Below, piece by piece: positions 1 through 6,856 of a DNA stretch of 15,515 bases. The stretch's first letter is position 1; each line of letters opens with the position of its first letter. Source of the DNA: an uncultured Eubacteriales bacterium (GTDB lineage: Bacteria > Bacillota > Clostridia > Lachnospirales > Lachnospiraceae); the NCBI GenBank assembly GCA_900321525.1, contig ONWL01000032.1:1-15515 (forward strand), given 5' to 3'. The notes under the pieces were generated by a model. That model searched no databases, was not told the DNA's origin, and saw nothing but the letters and a program-made list of their open reading frames with translations. Position numbers and translations under genes: made by a program.

Positions 1-6
1 CAGCCC

Positions 7-138
7 TTATATGGGTTCAATCAATGCATTGCTTGTATATCTCATTGGTTCTGGAATTTTAAATGTATCACCATATTTATTGTTAAATCTTATAGCAATA
101 TTTCTGGCAAGCTCAACGTGCTGTTTTTGATCAATTCC
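7..138 (-). pseudogene. trpS: Fragment of tryptophanyl-tRNA synthetase (trpS)
   Basis: Reading the minus strand from 138 to a stop at 7-9 gives 43 codons. They contain GIDQKQHVELARNIA, then IRFNNKYGDTFKIPEP. This block is highly characteristic of bacterial TrpRS, where (G/E)DQKQHVEL-R-IA-RFN-YGD-F-PEP lies shortly before the KMSKS loop. After PEP the reading no longer looks like TrpRS, and it stops before any KMSKS motif. Both the N-terminal Rossmann half and the C-terminal part are missing. The fragment is in a different frame from the DUF2520 fragment joined to its 5' side, so it cannot be translated from that start. It is a relic of a recombination or deletion event. The family call rests on motif recall, but the motif is distinctive. 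Confidence 0.75.
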
Positions 139-311
139 CGCAGATCCATATAATATCTGCTATCGGTAAACTGCGCAGCTTCTTTTGCATGCGCCAGGTT
201 CCGGCTATAATATCCGCTGATACTCAGTCCGTTTTCTTTCAAATAACGGCCAAGCGTAAAGCCTACTCTGCCGGCACCAATAAAGCCTATACAAGACTTC
301 CATAATTCCAT
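90..311 (-). pseudogene. N-terminal fragment of a DUF2520 / NADP-binding Rossmann protein
   Basis: The start is ATG at 309-311, behind AGAGGTGG (a further AGGAGG lies upstream), rather than the earlier ATG at 335. The protein begins MELWKSCIGFIGAGRVGFTLG, a classic GxGxxG dinucleotide fold, followed by GYYSRN and LRELIKNS. This is the opening of DUF2520 / 'Rossmann-like and DUF2520' proteins, which are usually near 290 aa. Homology ends at about residue 65, where the sequence changes to a trpS fragment in another frame. The remaining residues to the stop at 90 are out-of-frame trpS sequence. The substrate-binding C-terminal domain is absent, so function is unlikely even though the promoter and ribosome binding site look intact. 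Confidence 0.7.
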
Positions 312-423
312 CGTACCACCTCTTTCCTCCTGCATCCAAAAGCAAAGTCCTCTTCCTTCATACGATGGTATTAAGTTAAAATATCAGGCACGGTATGGTT
401 TCCTTCGAATACCACCCGCGCCT

Positions 424-452
424 AATATACTACAAACCGTTATATTTGTAAA
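424..452 (-). promoter_or_regulatory. Sigma-A promoter of the DUF2520 fragment
   Basis: On the minus strand, TTTACA (447-452) and TATATT (424-429) are separated by 17 nt. The site lies about 110 nt upstream of the ATG at 311. A small hairpin could form in the leader between about 385 and 425. Confidence 0.6.
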
Positions 453-521
453 GAAAAATTGTGTTCTGGAATCTCCCCCAGCGGATGCAATAGCTTGGAT
501 AAAAGGAAGTGATGATTCTGC

Positions 522-597
522 ATTCATGTGATGAAAATCACATAATTATGTATAAAAGTGTGATTTTCATCACATGAATCTATATAATTATGTGATT
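522..597. repeat. Perfect 21-bp inverted repeat with nested second repeat; two CRP/FNR-like boxes
   Basis: Positions 522-542 and 559-579 are exact reverse complements with a 16-nt loop. Each arm contains TGTGA-N6-TCACA, the consensus half-site arrangement of CRP/FNR-family operators (527-542 and 559-574). A second overlapping pair, 536-549 with 584-597 (14 bp, exact), could form a competing hairpin. The stem lies about 45 nt beyond the stop codon of the ABC ATPase gene at 623, so it may act as that operon's transcription end or mRNA-stabilising hairpin. It has no clear U-tract. The rest of the 312-622 gap holds only the promoter listed separately and AT-rich sequence. Confidence 0.7.
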
Positions 598-622
598 CTG
601 ATTGTTTTTTTATAATAAGCAA

Positions 623-1309
623 TCAAATGATTTCCCGAATCTCCCCAAAGTATTGTTTTTGCAGTTTCTCCGTAAACGGAACAATATCATTCTCATGAAT
701 ACAGTACAATGTATCGCAAAGTTTACGTAAATACCCATGCTGGTGGCTGGTCAACAGGAGCGTTTTTCCCTCCTCCTTTAATCGTTCCAATGTTTTTGTA
801 ATTTCATAATTAGTGTTATAATCCAGGGCATTATACGGCTCATCCAAAATAATAATAGACTGCCCCTCCATAATCGCCTGTGCAATGCCAAGTTTCTGCT
901 TCATCCCCATGGAATATTTTCTAACAGGAGTCTTATCTTTGTGACACAATCCCACCAATTCCATTGTGCTTTTAATTTCATTATTTCCTACAATTCCTCT
1001 AATCTCCGCCAGCATCTGAAGATTTTGATATCCAGAACAATACCCTACGTATCCTGGTTCATTGATCAGAATTCCTACATTCTCAGGAAAATCCCTGTTT
1101 TCTCCAAGCACTTCTCCACCCACTTTGATTATCCCGGAATCTGCCGGAAGCAAACCGGAAATCAATTGAAACAAAACAGATTTTCCACTTCCATTCTCTC
1201 CCACAAAACCTACACACTCCCCCTCATTGATACACAAGTTGATATGATCATATAGTGTTCTTTCCCCAAACCTTTTACTTACCTCTTTTAACTCAATGAT
1301 CTTTGACAT
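623..1309 (-). CDS. ABC exporter ATP-binding subunit
   Basis: This is a 228-aa nucleotide-binding subunit, the usual length for stand-alone ATPases of ABC-2 type exporters. Walker A is GENGSGKS (about residues 37-44). The signature is the variant YSMGMKQKLGIAQA, common in drug, antibiotic and lantibiotic-immunity exporters. Walker B with the catalytic Glu is IIILDEPYNALD, and the H-loop is LLTSHQHG. It should hydrolyse ATP in the cytoplasm and drive the two membrane proteins encoded upstream. The start ATG at 1307-1309 follows AAAGGAAATGTT and overlaps the preceding permease gene by 22 nt, indicating translational coupling. The substrate cannot be read from the sequence; antimicrobial peptide export or immunity is a reasonable guess from the adjacent two-component system. 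Confidence 0.9.
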   Translation of the reverse strand: MSKIIELKEVSKRFGERTLYDHINLCINEGECVGFVGENGSGKSVLFQLISGLLPADSGIIKVGGEVLGENRDFPENVGILINEPGYVGYCSGYQNLQMLAEIRGIVGNNEIKSTMELVGLCHKDKTPVRKYSMGMKQKLGIAQAIMEGQSIIILDEPYNALDYNTNYEITKTLERLKEEGKTLLLTSHQHGYLRKLCDTLYCIHENDIVPFTEKLQKQYFGEIREII

Positions 1310-2880
1310 AACATTTCCTTTCTGGCAATTAATTTCTTACTTTGACTCACACGGTTCAGTATGAAGATCCATCCTGTATACACCAATATCATGATGGGAA
1401 TCTGATTTTCATGATGAACTGCCAATACTTCCAACATCTGATAGGCCGATCCTTTTCCGGGGATCCATAGTTCTATTTTGGGAAATAAAATTCCCGGAAT
1501 ATATAAGGCAAACACAGCAAGATAGGAAACAATCGCATGATTTGTCATCATATAGATACAGCGATCCACGCTGTATAGAAAACTAATCTCTAATATTCGA
1601 ACCCCCAATGCCAATACAAAGGAAATCAAAACTTCCTCGTTTGTGATCTCATAATATGTTGCGATTTCTCCCAACCATCCACTGTTTTGTCCACCCAATA
1701 GAATGAGGCAGATCAATGAAACCACTACAATCGATCCGATATAAACAATCCCACTTTGAAACAGAAATTTCAAGCAGGATTTTTCCACCATTTGGTGCCA
1801 TTTTTTTTGATTTCCAAATCTGAACAGCGCCAATTCATGATGACACGTCGCTTCCTTTTCCCATGCAGCATTTATAAAGAAGAGTATAAACATTACAGGT
1901 GTGATATAGTACAAAAACTCCATAAACTGAAATGACCGATCCGAAAATCCTTTCACAAGTCCAAATATGACAGCGTACGCATCTGTTTCACCCCCTGTCA
2001 TTCCTATGATTCCAAGAAATATCAAAATACTAAAAAACAACCAATATACGATGGGACTCGCTGTAAATAAAAGTTGCGTGATACCGTTTCTCTTTTTTGA
2101 TGGATTAGAATTTTTCAATACTGCAAGTTTCTCAAGCCCCCATATTCCAAATACCATCATACCTATGTTCATCCCCATTGGTATCGTCCCAATATTGATC
2201 CATACATGATGCAGGATATAACATGTATTCCCAAAAGGAAAGAAAGAAAACCGTTCATCTATGTCCGTCATAAATCCTATCATTGTACTCACCAACACCA
2301 AAATGATACTTGCGATCATTCCTTTTTTAGACCATATTTCATTACAATGATAGATCAGTTGGCTGATAAACACACTTCCCAACGTCCAATACAGCAACAC
2401 ACAGACGATTGCACCAAGCGGTGTCTTCACACGTTCCCCATAAGCCAGTACCACACCCATATTACTATCCTGTATGCCTTGTGACGCAGAAGCAACAAAT
2501 TCATTGCGAAACGGAAGCTTCATCCAACCTATTACAAAGGGAATCACCGCATGCACCCATATCATACCTGCCAACAAAATGACATTTGTAATACACTGTT
2601 CCGTATAAAATCTCTTCCATGTACCATATCTGATACGTTCTATGCAACTTTTTTCCTTCACCTGCCTCACAGAAAAGAATACAAGAAAAAACAGCCATCC
2701 ATAGATCATATAATAATGATCCGTGAGTGTATATAAAACATATTCCAATATACTCATATTCCGATTGATTGCATATCCCAAATCACTTCCACACATAAAT
2801 GCATAAACCAGCAGTATCACAATGCATATCTTTCCATATGACTGATTGCCCAATCTATTTCTACCCCTTCGAACCCACAT
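1288..2880 (-). CDS. Large ABC-2-like membrane protein with two repeated halves
   Basis: A 530-aa polytopic membrane protein with about 12 hydrophobic segments and no extracytoplasmic domain. The two halves look alike. Residues about 45-120 (ILEYVLYTLTDHYYMIYGW, then a basic R-Y-G loop at 83-86, then a helix) line up with about 318-390 (FMEFLYYITPVMFILFFIN, then LFRFGNQ at 352-358, then a helix). This suggests an internal duplication of a single ABC-2-type permease module. It sits between a smaller permease and the ATPase in one operon and overlaps both genes by about 20 nt, so it should be a transmembrane subunit of the exporter. I do not recognise a named family. The start MWVRRGRNR is the only one that keeps the overlap geometry. 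Confidence 0.75.
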   Translation of the reverse strand: MWVRRGRNRLGNQSYGKICIVILLVYAFMCGSDLGYAINRNMSILEYVLYTLTDHYYMIYGWLFFLVFFSVRQVKEKSCIERIRYGTWKRFYTEQCITNVILLAGMIWVHAVIPFVIGWMKLPFRNEFVASASQGIQDSNMGVVLAYGERVKTPLGAIVCVLLYWTLGSVFISQLIYHCNEIWSKKGMIASIILVLVSTMIGFMTDIDERFSFFPFGNTCYILHHVWINIGTIPMGMNIGMMVFGIWGLEKLAVLKNSNPSKKRNGITQLLFTASPIVYWLFFSILIFLGIIGMTGGETDAYAVIFGLVKGFSDRSFQFMEFLYYITPVMFILFFINAAWEKEATCHHELALFRFGNQKKWHQMVEKSCLKFLFQSGIVYIGSIVVVSLICLILLGGQNSGWLGEIATYYEITNEEVLISFVLALGVRILEISFLYSVDRCIYMMTNHAIVSYLAVFALYIPGILFPKIELWIPGKGSAYQMLEVLAVHHENQIPIMILVYTGWIFILNRVSQSKKLIARKEMLCQRSLS

Positions 2881-3715
2881 CTTGTTTTCTCCTTTTCAGT
2901 ACAAAAATCACACCAGATGCAAATATTGTAAAGGTCCCTACCCCTACGAAATAATTCCAAACGTTCATGCAAGATGGTGACAAACGATTCAGCACATATG
3001 ATGTCATAATGCTATACTGCGGTATCTGCAAGAGCGCAGTCACAAGATTTTCTCCCATACAATACAAAAACGGCAATAGCACTGCAACAAATAAATGATC
3101 CATATACAATGCCAGCAAACATCCAAACGTTGTAAAAAGCATTGCAACGACGCCTTTCCACATACACCATGCAAAGCCAAATAAATACGGATGATATACC
3201 TGATAGGTTCCCCAAACATAACCAAGCAGATCGTTTCTGCTTCCGACAGTCTGGGGTTTTAGAACCGTAAGCGAAAAAACCAAAGGCAAACCATATGCAA
3301 TAACCGTTCCGATCAAAACCACTATCATAATACAAATCATCTGACTTGCAATATAGCGCCTTCTATTGGTCCGTATAGAAGCATACTGAATGAATCCGTT
3401 ACTGTTTTGCACAAAAATAAACGGAACAAATACCATGCAAAGGGCAAGGGGAAGAAAAAAGTCAACGTACTGACAGGCATCAATCCAGATCTCAATTCGA
3501 TTGTTGATGACTGTGTCACTTGAAATCACATAGCATGCTATGCCCAGTGCAATCATCACCACAGCAAACAAAATGATTGCAGGCACAACCAGTCTTTTGA
3601 TCACACAAACCCAATATTTTCTGTCCATTTTGGCAACCTCTGTCTTTCTTGCTAATATGCACTGTTTTATCACAAAAACTTCACGGGAAACAGCTGCATC
3701 ATCATTTGTTTTCAT
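2861..3715 (-). CDS. ABC-2-like membrane subunit
   Basis: A protein of up to 284 aa with about six membrane segments. It opens with a cytoplasmic basic stretch (KMDRKYWVCVIKR) before helix 1. The block FLPLALCMVFVPFIFVQN, followed by the basic loop RTNRRRY and another helix, resembles the repeated module in the 530-aa neighbour. The exporter may therefore contain three related modules. It is the first gene of the operon and overlaps the next by 20 nt. Two starts are possible: ATG at 3713-3715, with GGAAGGG about 11 nt upstream, and ATG at 3626-3628 (MDRKYW), with AGAGG about 10 nt upstream. The latter trims 29 residues and leaves all membrane segments. Transported substrate unknown. Confidence 0.7.
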   Translation of the reverse strand: MKTNDDAAVSREVFVIKQCILARKTEVAKMDRKYWVCVIKRLVVPAIILFAVVMIALGIACYVISSDTVINNRIEIWIDACQYVDFFLPLALCMVFVPFIFVQNSNGFIQYASIRTNRRRYIASQMICIMIVVLIGTVIAYGLPLVFSLTVLKPQTVGSRNDLLGYVWGTYQVYHPYLFGFAWCMWKGVVAMLFTTFGCLLALYMDHLFVAVLLPFLYCMGENLVTALLQIPQYSIMTSYVLNRLSPSCMNVWNYFVGVGTFTIFASGVIFVLKRRKQDVGSKG

Positions 3716-3744
3716 TTGGTATTATACCCTTCCTTCTTTACGTC

Positions 3745-3776
3745 TACATAAAAGCAACCTTAATTCTATCTTAATT
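3745..3776 (-). promoter_or_regulatory. Candidate promoter and direct-repeat operator of the exporter operon
   Basis: Two identical CTTAATT heptamers (plus-strand reading) lie at 3759-3765 and 3770-3776, giving an 11-bp period, about one helical turn. This is the layout bound by OmpR/PhoP-type response regulators. Read on the minus strand, TTAAGA (3769-3774) and TATGTA (3745-3750) are 18 nt apart and could be weak -35 and -10 elements, a poor promoter that would need an activator. The adjacent two-component genes make that regulator the obvious candidate. Confidence 0.45.
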
Positions 3777-3800
3777 GAGAGTCAAGGCCACCGGCTTAGG

Positions 3801-3838
3801 GGTGTTTTTTTACAGCCCCTTTGTTTTGCGGGGACACC
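3801..3838 (-). terminator. Second possible hairpin after the kinase gene
   Basis: GGTGT (3801-3805) can pair with ACACC (3834-3838) and CCCC (3816-3819) with GGGG (3830-3833), giving an interrupted stem. It could be a back-up terminator in tandem with the hairpin at 3841-3885, but the U-run lies inside the structure rather than after it. Confidence 0.3.
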
Positions 3839-3840
3839 AA

Positions 3841-3885
3841 AAGATGGGGCAAAGAATTTCTTTTCAAAATCCCTTGCCCCATCTT
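3841..3885 (-). terminator. Terminator hairpin of the two-component operon
   Basis: A perfect 12-bp stem pairs 3841-3852 with 3874-3885, directly after the kinase stop codon at 3893-3895. Only a short T-run follows on the minus strand. It separates the regulator/kinase unit from the exporter operon. Confidence 0.7.
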
Positions 3886-3892
3886 TTCCGGT

Positions 3893-5263
3893 TTAATCCT
3901 GATTCATGCAGATCGTAAATTTTGTACCTTCTCCCACAGTACTTGCAACGTCAATGGTTCCCCCATGCACTGTCATCACTTCTTTTGCTATGGCAAGCCC
4001 AAGACCGGTTCCCTTTGTTTTCCCCGAATCCGTTCCCCGATAATACCGTTCAAAGATATGTTTCATCTCTTCCTGGCTGATACCTTTTCCATTGTCTATG
4101 ATCTCAATTTTGATGGTGTCCTGTTTTTCCACCAGACAAATCTCCACACTTACTTCCTTTTGATTGTGCACATACGCATTGCATATGATATTGAGCAGGC
4201 ACCGTTTCAAGAGTTTTCGGTCTGCCCATACTTCCGGTTCTGTTTCATAAACAAAATGAATGCTCCAACCCTGACGGCTCTGTGCTTGTGCCTCTTCCAC
4301 ACACTCCTGAATCAATGGAACCAGATTTACTCGTTCCAATGCCAGCTGTACTTTTCCCTCTGCCAGCCGCTGGCTGATTTTCAGTTCTTCTAATAATTCC
4401 TCTATCGTTTCCTCTGCTTTCTGAATCTGGTCTGCATACAGCTGAATCTCCGTTTGCTCAAATTCATATGCATCGGAACCCATCAGTTCCGCATAGCCTT
4501 TTATCGTAGACAACGGCGTCTTGATGTCATGAGAAATATTGGCAATCCATTCCGCACGCATTTTTTCATTTTCTTTTAAAGCCAGCTGCAGTTCTCTGAT
4601 GCTGGTAAATACATCTGAAAACATATTCTCATGGACGGATGATGTGATTTCTACTTCACGACCAGCCCGTATGTCTTCTATATTCTCCAATGCCCGGCTG
4701 ATCGGCACCGTCACTGTTTTGGAAAAACGATAGGAAACTGCTATAATGACAACAAGTGCTGTACCGAAAAACACAAACATGCACTTCCAGATCAAGCTCC
4801 TTCCATCCCCCAGAAAACTATAGGATACTTTGGTCATAAATTGGCTGTCACACCCAATCAGCACACCATAGCCTTCATATCCGCTTAACGCAGAAGCATA
4901 TATGGTATAATGATCTAGTTGATTTGACTTTAATACCACATTGACCAGTTCAAAATTGGTGTACTGTTTTGGGATTGTTTCCGGCACATACAAGTCATAT
5001 ACCACTGTTCCTTCCTGATCTACGATCTGCATCCAAAGCTGATGGGTGTTTAAAGCACGCTTTCCGTCCTCCTCTAAGAAAAATCCATGATCCGATACCT
5101 GGATGTACTGTTCTATCGTTCTGACCAAATACTGGGGCATGGCATCGTCTACCGTATGATTGTGGAAAAACAGCACATAACAAAGAGTAACTGATACCAA
5201 AACGAAAGCAAACACCGAAAAGACGATCGTCTTTAAATATTTCAATATAATCCCACGTTTCAT
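3893..5263 (-). CDS. Membrane sensor histidine kinase
   Basis: A 456-aa kinase from the ATG at 5261-5263, which overlaps the old regulator stop codon in an ATGA junction. A GTG at 5290 in the same frame would add nine residues but looks less natural. Membrane segment 1 is at about residues 12-32, an extracellular sensor domain spans about 35-155 and segment 2 is at about 159-178, followed by a HAMP-like linker. The H-box is ANISHDIKTPLS with phospho-acceptor His245. The ATPase domain has N-box Asn358/Asn362, G1 DNGKGIS (390-396) and G2 GTGLGLA (418-424). Length and order are those of ordinary OmpR-system kinases. It should sense an external signal and phosphorylate the regulator encoded just upstream, but that partner has lost the end of its DNA-binding domain. 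The kinase itself appears intact. Confidence 0.92.
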   Translation of the reverse strand: MKRGIILKYLKTIVFSVFAFVLVSVTLCYVLFFHNHTVDDAMPQYLVRTIEQYIQVSDHGFFLEEDGKRALNTHQLWMQIVDQEGTVVYDLYVPETIPKQYTNFELVNVVLKSNQLDHYTIYASALSGYEGYGVLIGCDSQFMTKVSYSFLGDGRSLIWKCMFVFFGTALVVIIAVSYRFSKTVTVPISRALENIEDIRAGREVEITSSVHENMFSDVFTSIRELQLALKENEKMRAEWIANISHDIKTPLSTIKGYAELMGSDAYEFEQTEIQLYADQIQKAEETIEELLEELKISQRLAEGKVQLALERVNLVPLIQECVEEAQAQSRQGWSIHFVYETEPEVWADRKLLKRCLLNIICNAYVHNQKEVSVEICLVEKQDTIKIEIIDNGKGISQEEMKHIFERYYRGTDSGKTKGTGLGLAIAKEVMTVHGGTIDVASTVGEGTKFTICMNQD

Positions 5264-5292
5264 CCTGTCATGCCCATTCCTTTCTCCCACTT

Positions 5293-5398
5293 ATTTTCCG
5301 TAAAGCGGACATTCGTATTCCGCTTCGCTCCATACTCATGAACGCATGCTGCTTCGCAGCTTGTCAGAATGGGCTTTAACCCCTCCTGACATAAGCAT
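5293..5398. repeat. Hairpin-rich foreign segment replacing the regulator's C-terminus
   Basis: Between the codon for the regulator's Trp197 (5399-5401) and the resumption of its native tail (5292 downward) lie 106 nt that match no part of a winged-helix domain in any frame. The segment holds a hairpin GCTGC-GAA-GCAGC on the minus strand and a 7-bp stem AAGCGGA/TCCGCTT with a 9-nt loop (about 5302-5324). It resembles short intergenic repeats I associate with Lachnospiraceae genomes, but I cannot confirm that from the sequence alone. Confidence 0.55.
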
Positions 5399-5989
5399 CC
5401 ACACATTTTCCAGTATCTTTTCTTTACTGAGTGTGATGTTTCTGTTTGTGATGAGATACTCCAGCAAAGCATACTCTTTGGCTGTGAGAGGGATATTCCG
5501 TCCGTCACAAGTCAACACCTTTTTATCCATATCCAGCACATACTGATCAAAGGAATACGTGGTCACTTGCTGCATTCTGCTCTCATAAAATTGCTGCCGC
5601 ACCAAAATGGCTTTTATGTTTGCCAGTAATTCTTTTGGGCTAAAAGGCTTTGTGAGATAGGCATCCCCGCCCATGGCGTAGGAAAGCAGCTTGTCTATTT
5701 CATCCGACTTTGCAGAAAGAAATAGAATCGGCACCATAGAATATAATCTGATATTTTTACACACCTCATACCCATCCATATCAGGAAGCATAATATCAAG
5801 AAGAACCAAATCCGGCACCACCGATTTTACAGACTGAATCGCCTGTTCTCCTGATGACACCAGATAAAGATTGGAATACCCTTCTTTGCGCAAGACGGTC
5901 TCTATCATCCGTAAAATACTTTCGTCATCATCTACAATCAATATCTTTTTATCATACGGGGTTTTCATTCTCTTCCTTATTTCCTCCAT
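5336..5989 (-). CDS. OmpR-family response regulator with a truncated DNA-binding domain
   Basis: A 217-aa protein from the ATG at 5987-5989 (AAGGTG, then 6 nt); a second start at 5968 (MKTPYDKKIL) also has a purine-rich site. The receiver is complete, with an acidic pocket at Asp20-22, phospho-acceptor Asp65 (LVLLDIMLP) and the conserved Lys114 (TKPF). A winged-helix domain begins at about residue 145 and runs normally through LTAKEYALLEYL and ILENVW (192-197). It then becomes MLMSGGVKAHSD and stops at 5336. The usual recognition helix (T-VD-HI-RLR-K) and the GVGYKW wing are missing. Codons KWEKGMGMTG ending at 5260 are clearly the old C-terminus in another frame, so the gene is disrupted. 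It could still be phosphorylated but probably cannot bind DNA normally. Confidence 0.85.
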   Translation of the reverse strand: MEEIRKRMKTPYDKKILIVDDDESILRMIETVLRKEGYSNLYLVSSGEQAIQSVKSVVPDLVLLDIMLPDMDGYEVCKNIRLYSMVPILFLSAKSDEIDKLLSYAMGGDAYLTKPFSPKELLANIKAILVRQQFYESRMQQVTTYSFDQYVLDMDKKVLTCDGRNIPLTAKEYALLEYLITNRNITLSKEKILENVWMLMSGGVKAHSDKLRSSMRS

Positions 5990-6016
5990 TCTCTCACCTT
6001 CTCCTGATCTTCCCTC

Positions 6017-6046
6017 ATTATACCGGAAATTCCCCCGATTGTGCAA
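6017..6046 (-). promoter_or_regulatory. Promoter of the response regulator/kinase operon
   Basis: On the minus strand, TTGCAC (6041-6046) and a perfect TATAAT (6017-6022) are 18 nt apart, about 28 nt upstream of the regulator start codon. The spacer contains GGGGGAATTTCC, a partly symmetrical GC-flanked block that could be an operator, though that is speculative. Confidence 0.8.
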
Positions 6047-6049
6047 CGC

Positions 6050-6094
6050 AAAAAAGGCGCAGGATTCAGACATGTCACATCTGAAGCTTACACC
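6050..6094 (-). terminator. Rho-independent terminator of the amino-acid import operon
   Basis: The stem pairs 6056-6070 with 6080-6094 (G-U pairs and a few mismatches, 9-nt loop). Six U residues follow on the minus strand (6050-6055). It lies about 60 nt beyond the metI stop codon and immediately upstream of the regulator promoter. Confidence 0.85.
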
Positions 6095-6154
6095 TTTTCC
6101 ACTCAAATAATGATCCAATATAACTGTTCCATCTCCTGACAGTTACGATCCAAT

Positions 6155-6823
6155 TTATAATTCCCGTCTTCTTCGATCCAGCTTTCTGGAGAGCATCATC
6201 CCCAGTCCCTGTAGAATCTGCACCAGCACCACCAAAATGATGATGGTGACGATCATAACTCCCGTCTCATATCGATAATACCCATAGCGGATGGCAATAT
6301 CCCCCAGACCGCCTCCGCCTACGACACCTGCCATAGCAGAATAGCCTAAGATGGTACCCACAGCAATGGTCACACCTACGAGAAGGGAGGTTCTGGCCTC
6401 TGCAAGCAGTACCTTCCAGATGATGGTACCGGTACCGGCTCCCATGCTCAAAGCCGCTTCAATGGTACCCTGTTCCACCTCTTTTAAGGAAGACTCTACC
6501 ATACGGGCAATGAACGGAGCTGCCGCAATGACCAGCGGTACGATGGTGGCGGTAGAGCCATAACTCTTGCCTACGATCAGTCTGGTCAATGGAATGACCA
6601 AAATCAGCAGAATCAGAAATGGGACACTTCGCACCAGATTGACAATAAAATCCAGCACTTTATATACAATCTTGTTGGCACAGATTCCATTCTTGTCCGT
6701 CACTGCCAATACGATGCCCATAGGCAGTCCCAGTACATATCCAAATAAAGTTGCCATCAGTGTCATGTACAGGGTATCTCTTGTGCCCTCTAACAGCATC
6801 TGCACCATCGCTTTATCCCACAT
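6155..6823 (-). CDS. metI: Methionine ABC transporter permease MetI
   Basis: A 222-aa inner-membrane permease with five hydrophobic segments, the normal MetI length and fold. The N-terminal LLEGTRDTLYMTL block and LVRSVPFLILLI are typical. The EAA loop that docks on MetN is ALSMGAGTGTIIWKVLLAEA (about residues 124-143). GYSAMAGVVGGGGLGDIAIRYGY near the C-terminus is a hallmark of MetI. It should form the homodimeric channel for methionine import, powered by MetN encoded 33 nt upstream. It is the last gene of the operon, followed by a strong terminator. The start ATG at 6821-6823 has AAAGGAAA about 11 nt upstream and AGAGG directly abutting. Confidence 0.95.
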   Translation of the reverse strand: MWDKAMVQMLLEGTRDTLYMTLMATLFGYVLGLPMGIVLAVTDKNGICANKIVYKVLDFIVNLVRSVPFLILLILVIPLTRLIVGKSYGSTATIVPLVIAAAPFIARMVESSLKEVEQGTIEAALSMGAGTGTIIWKVLLAEARTSLLVGVTIAVGTILGYSAMAGVVGGGGLGDIAIRYGYYRYETGVMIVTIIILVVLVQILQGLGMMLSRKLDRRRREL

Positions 6824-6856
6824 CCTCTTTTCACTTTCCTTTCGCCGTTCTAATGC

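Noticed and set aside
385..430. GGGTGGTATTCG in the leader of the DUF2520 fragment resembles the T-box antiterminator core GGGTGGNACCGCG, tempting because trpS genes are often T-box controlled.
   Set aside because: It begins only a few nt after the -10 element, leaving no room for the specifier stem, and the second half of the conserved core does not match.
522..579. CRISPR-like repeat.
   Set aside because: It is a single inverted pair, not a series of regularly spaced direct repeats; no spacer array is visible anywhere in the window.
3780..3785. TTGACT as the -35 of the exporter promoter.
   Set aside because: No acceptable -10 lies 16-18 nt downstream; the nearest TAGAAT is only 11 nt away.
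5260..5508. The 82-aa minus-strand frame ending KWEKGMGMTG as a separate gene.
   Set aside because: Its upstream part is an out-of-frame shadow of the response regulator; only its last ten codons are meaningful, as the regulator's old C-terminus.
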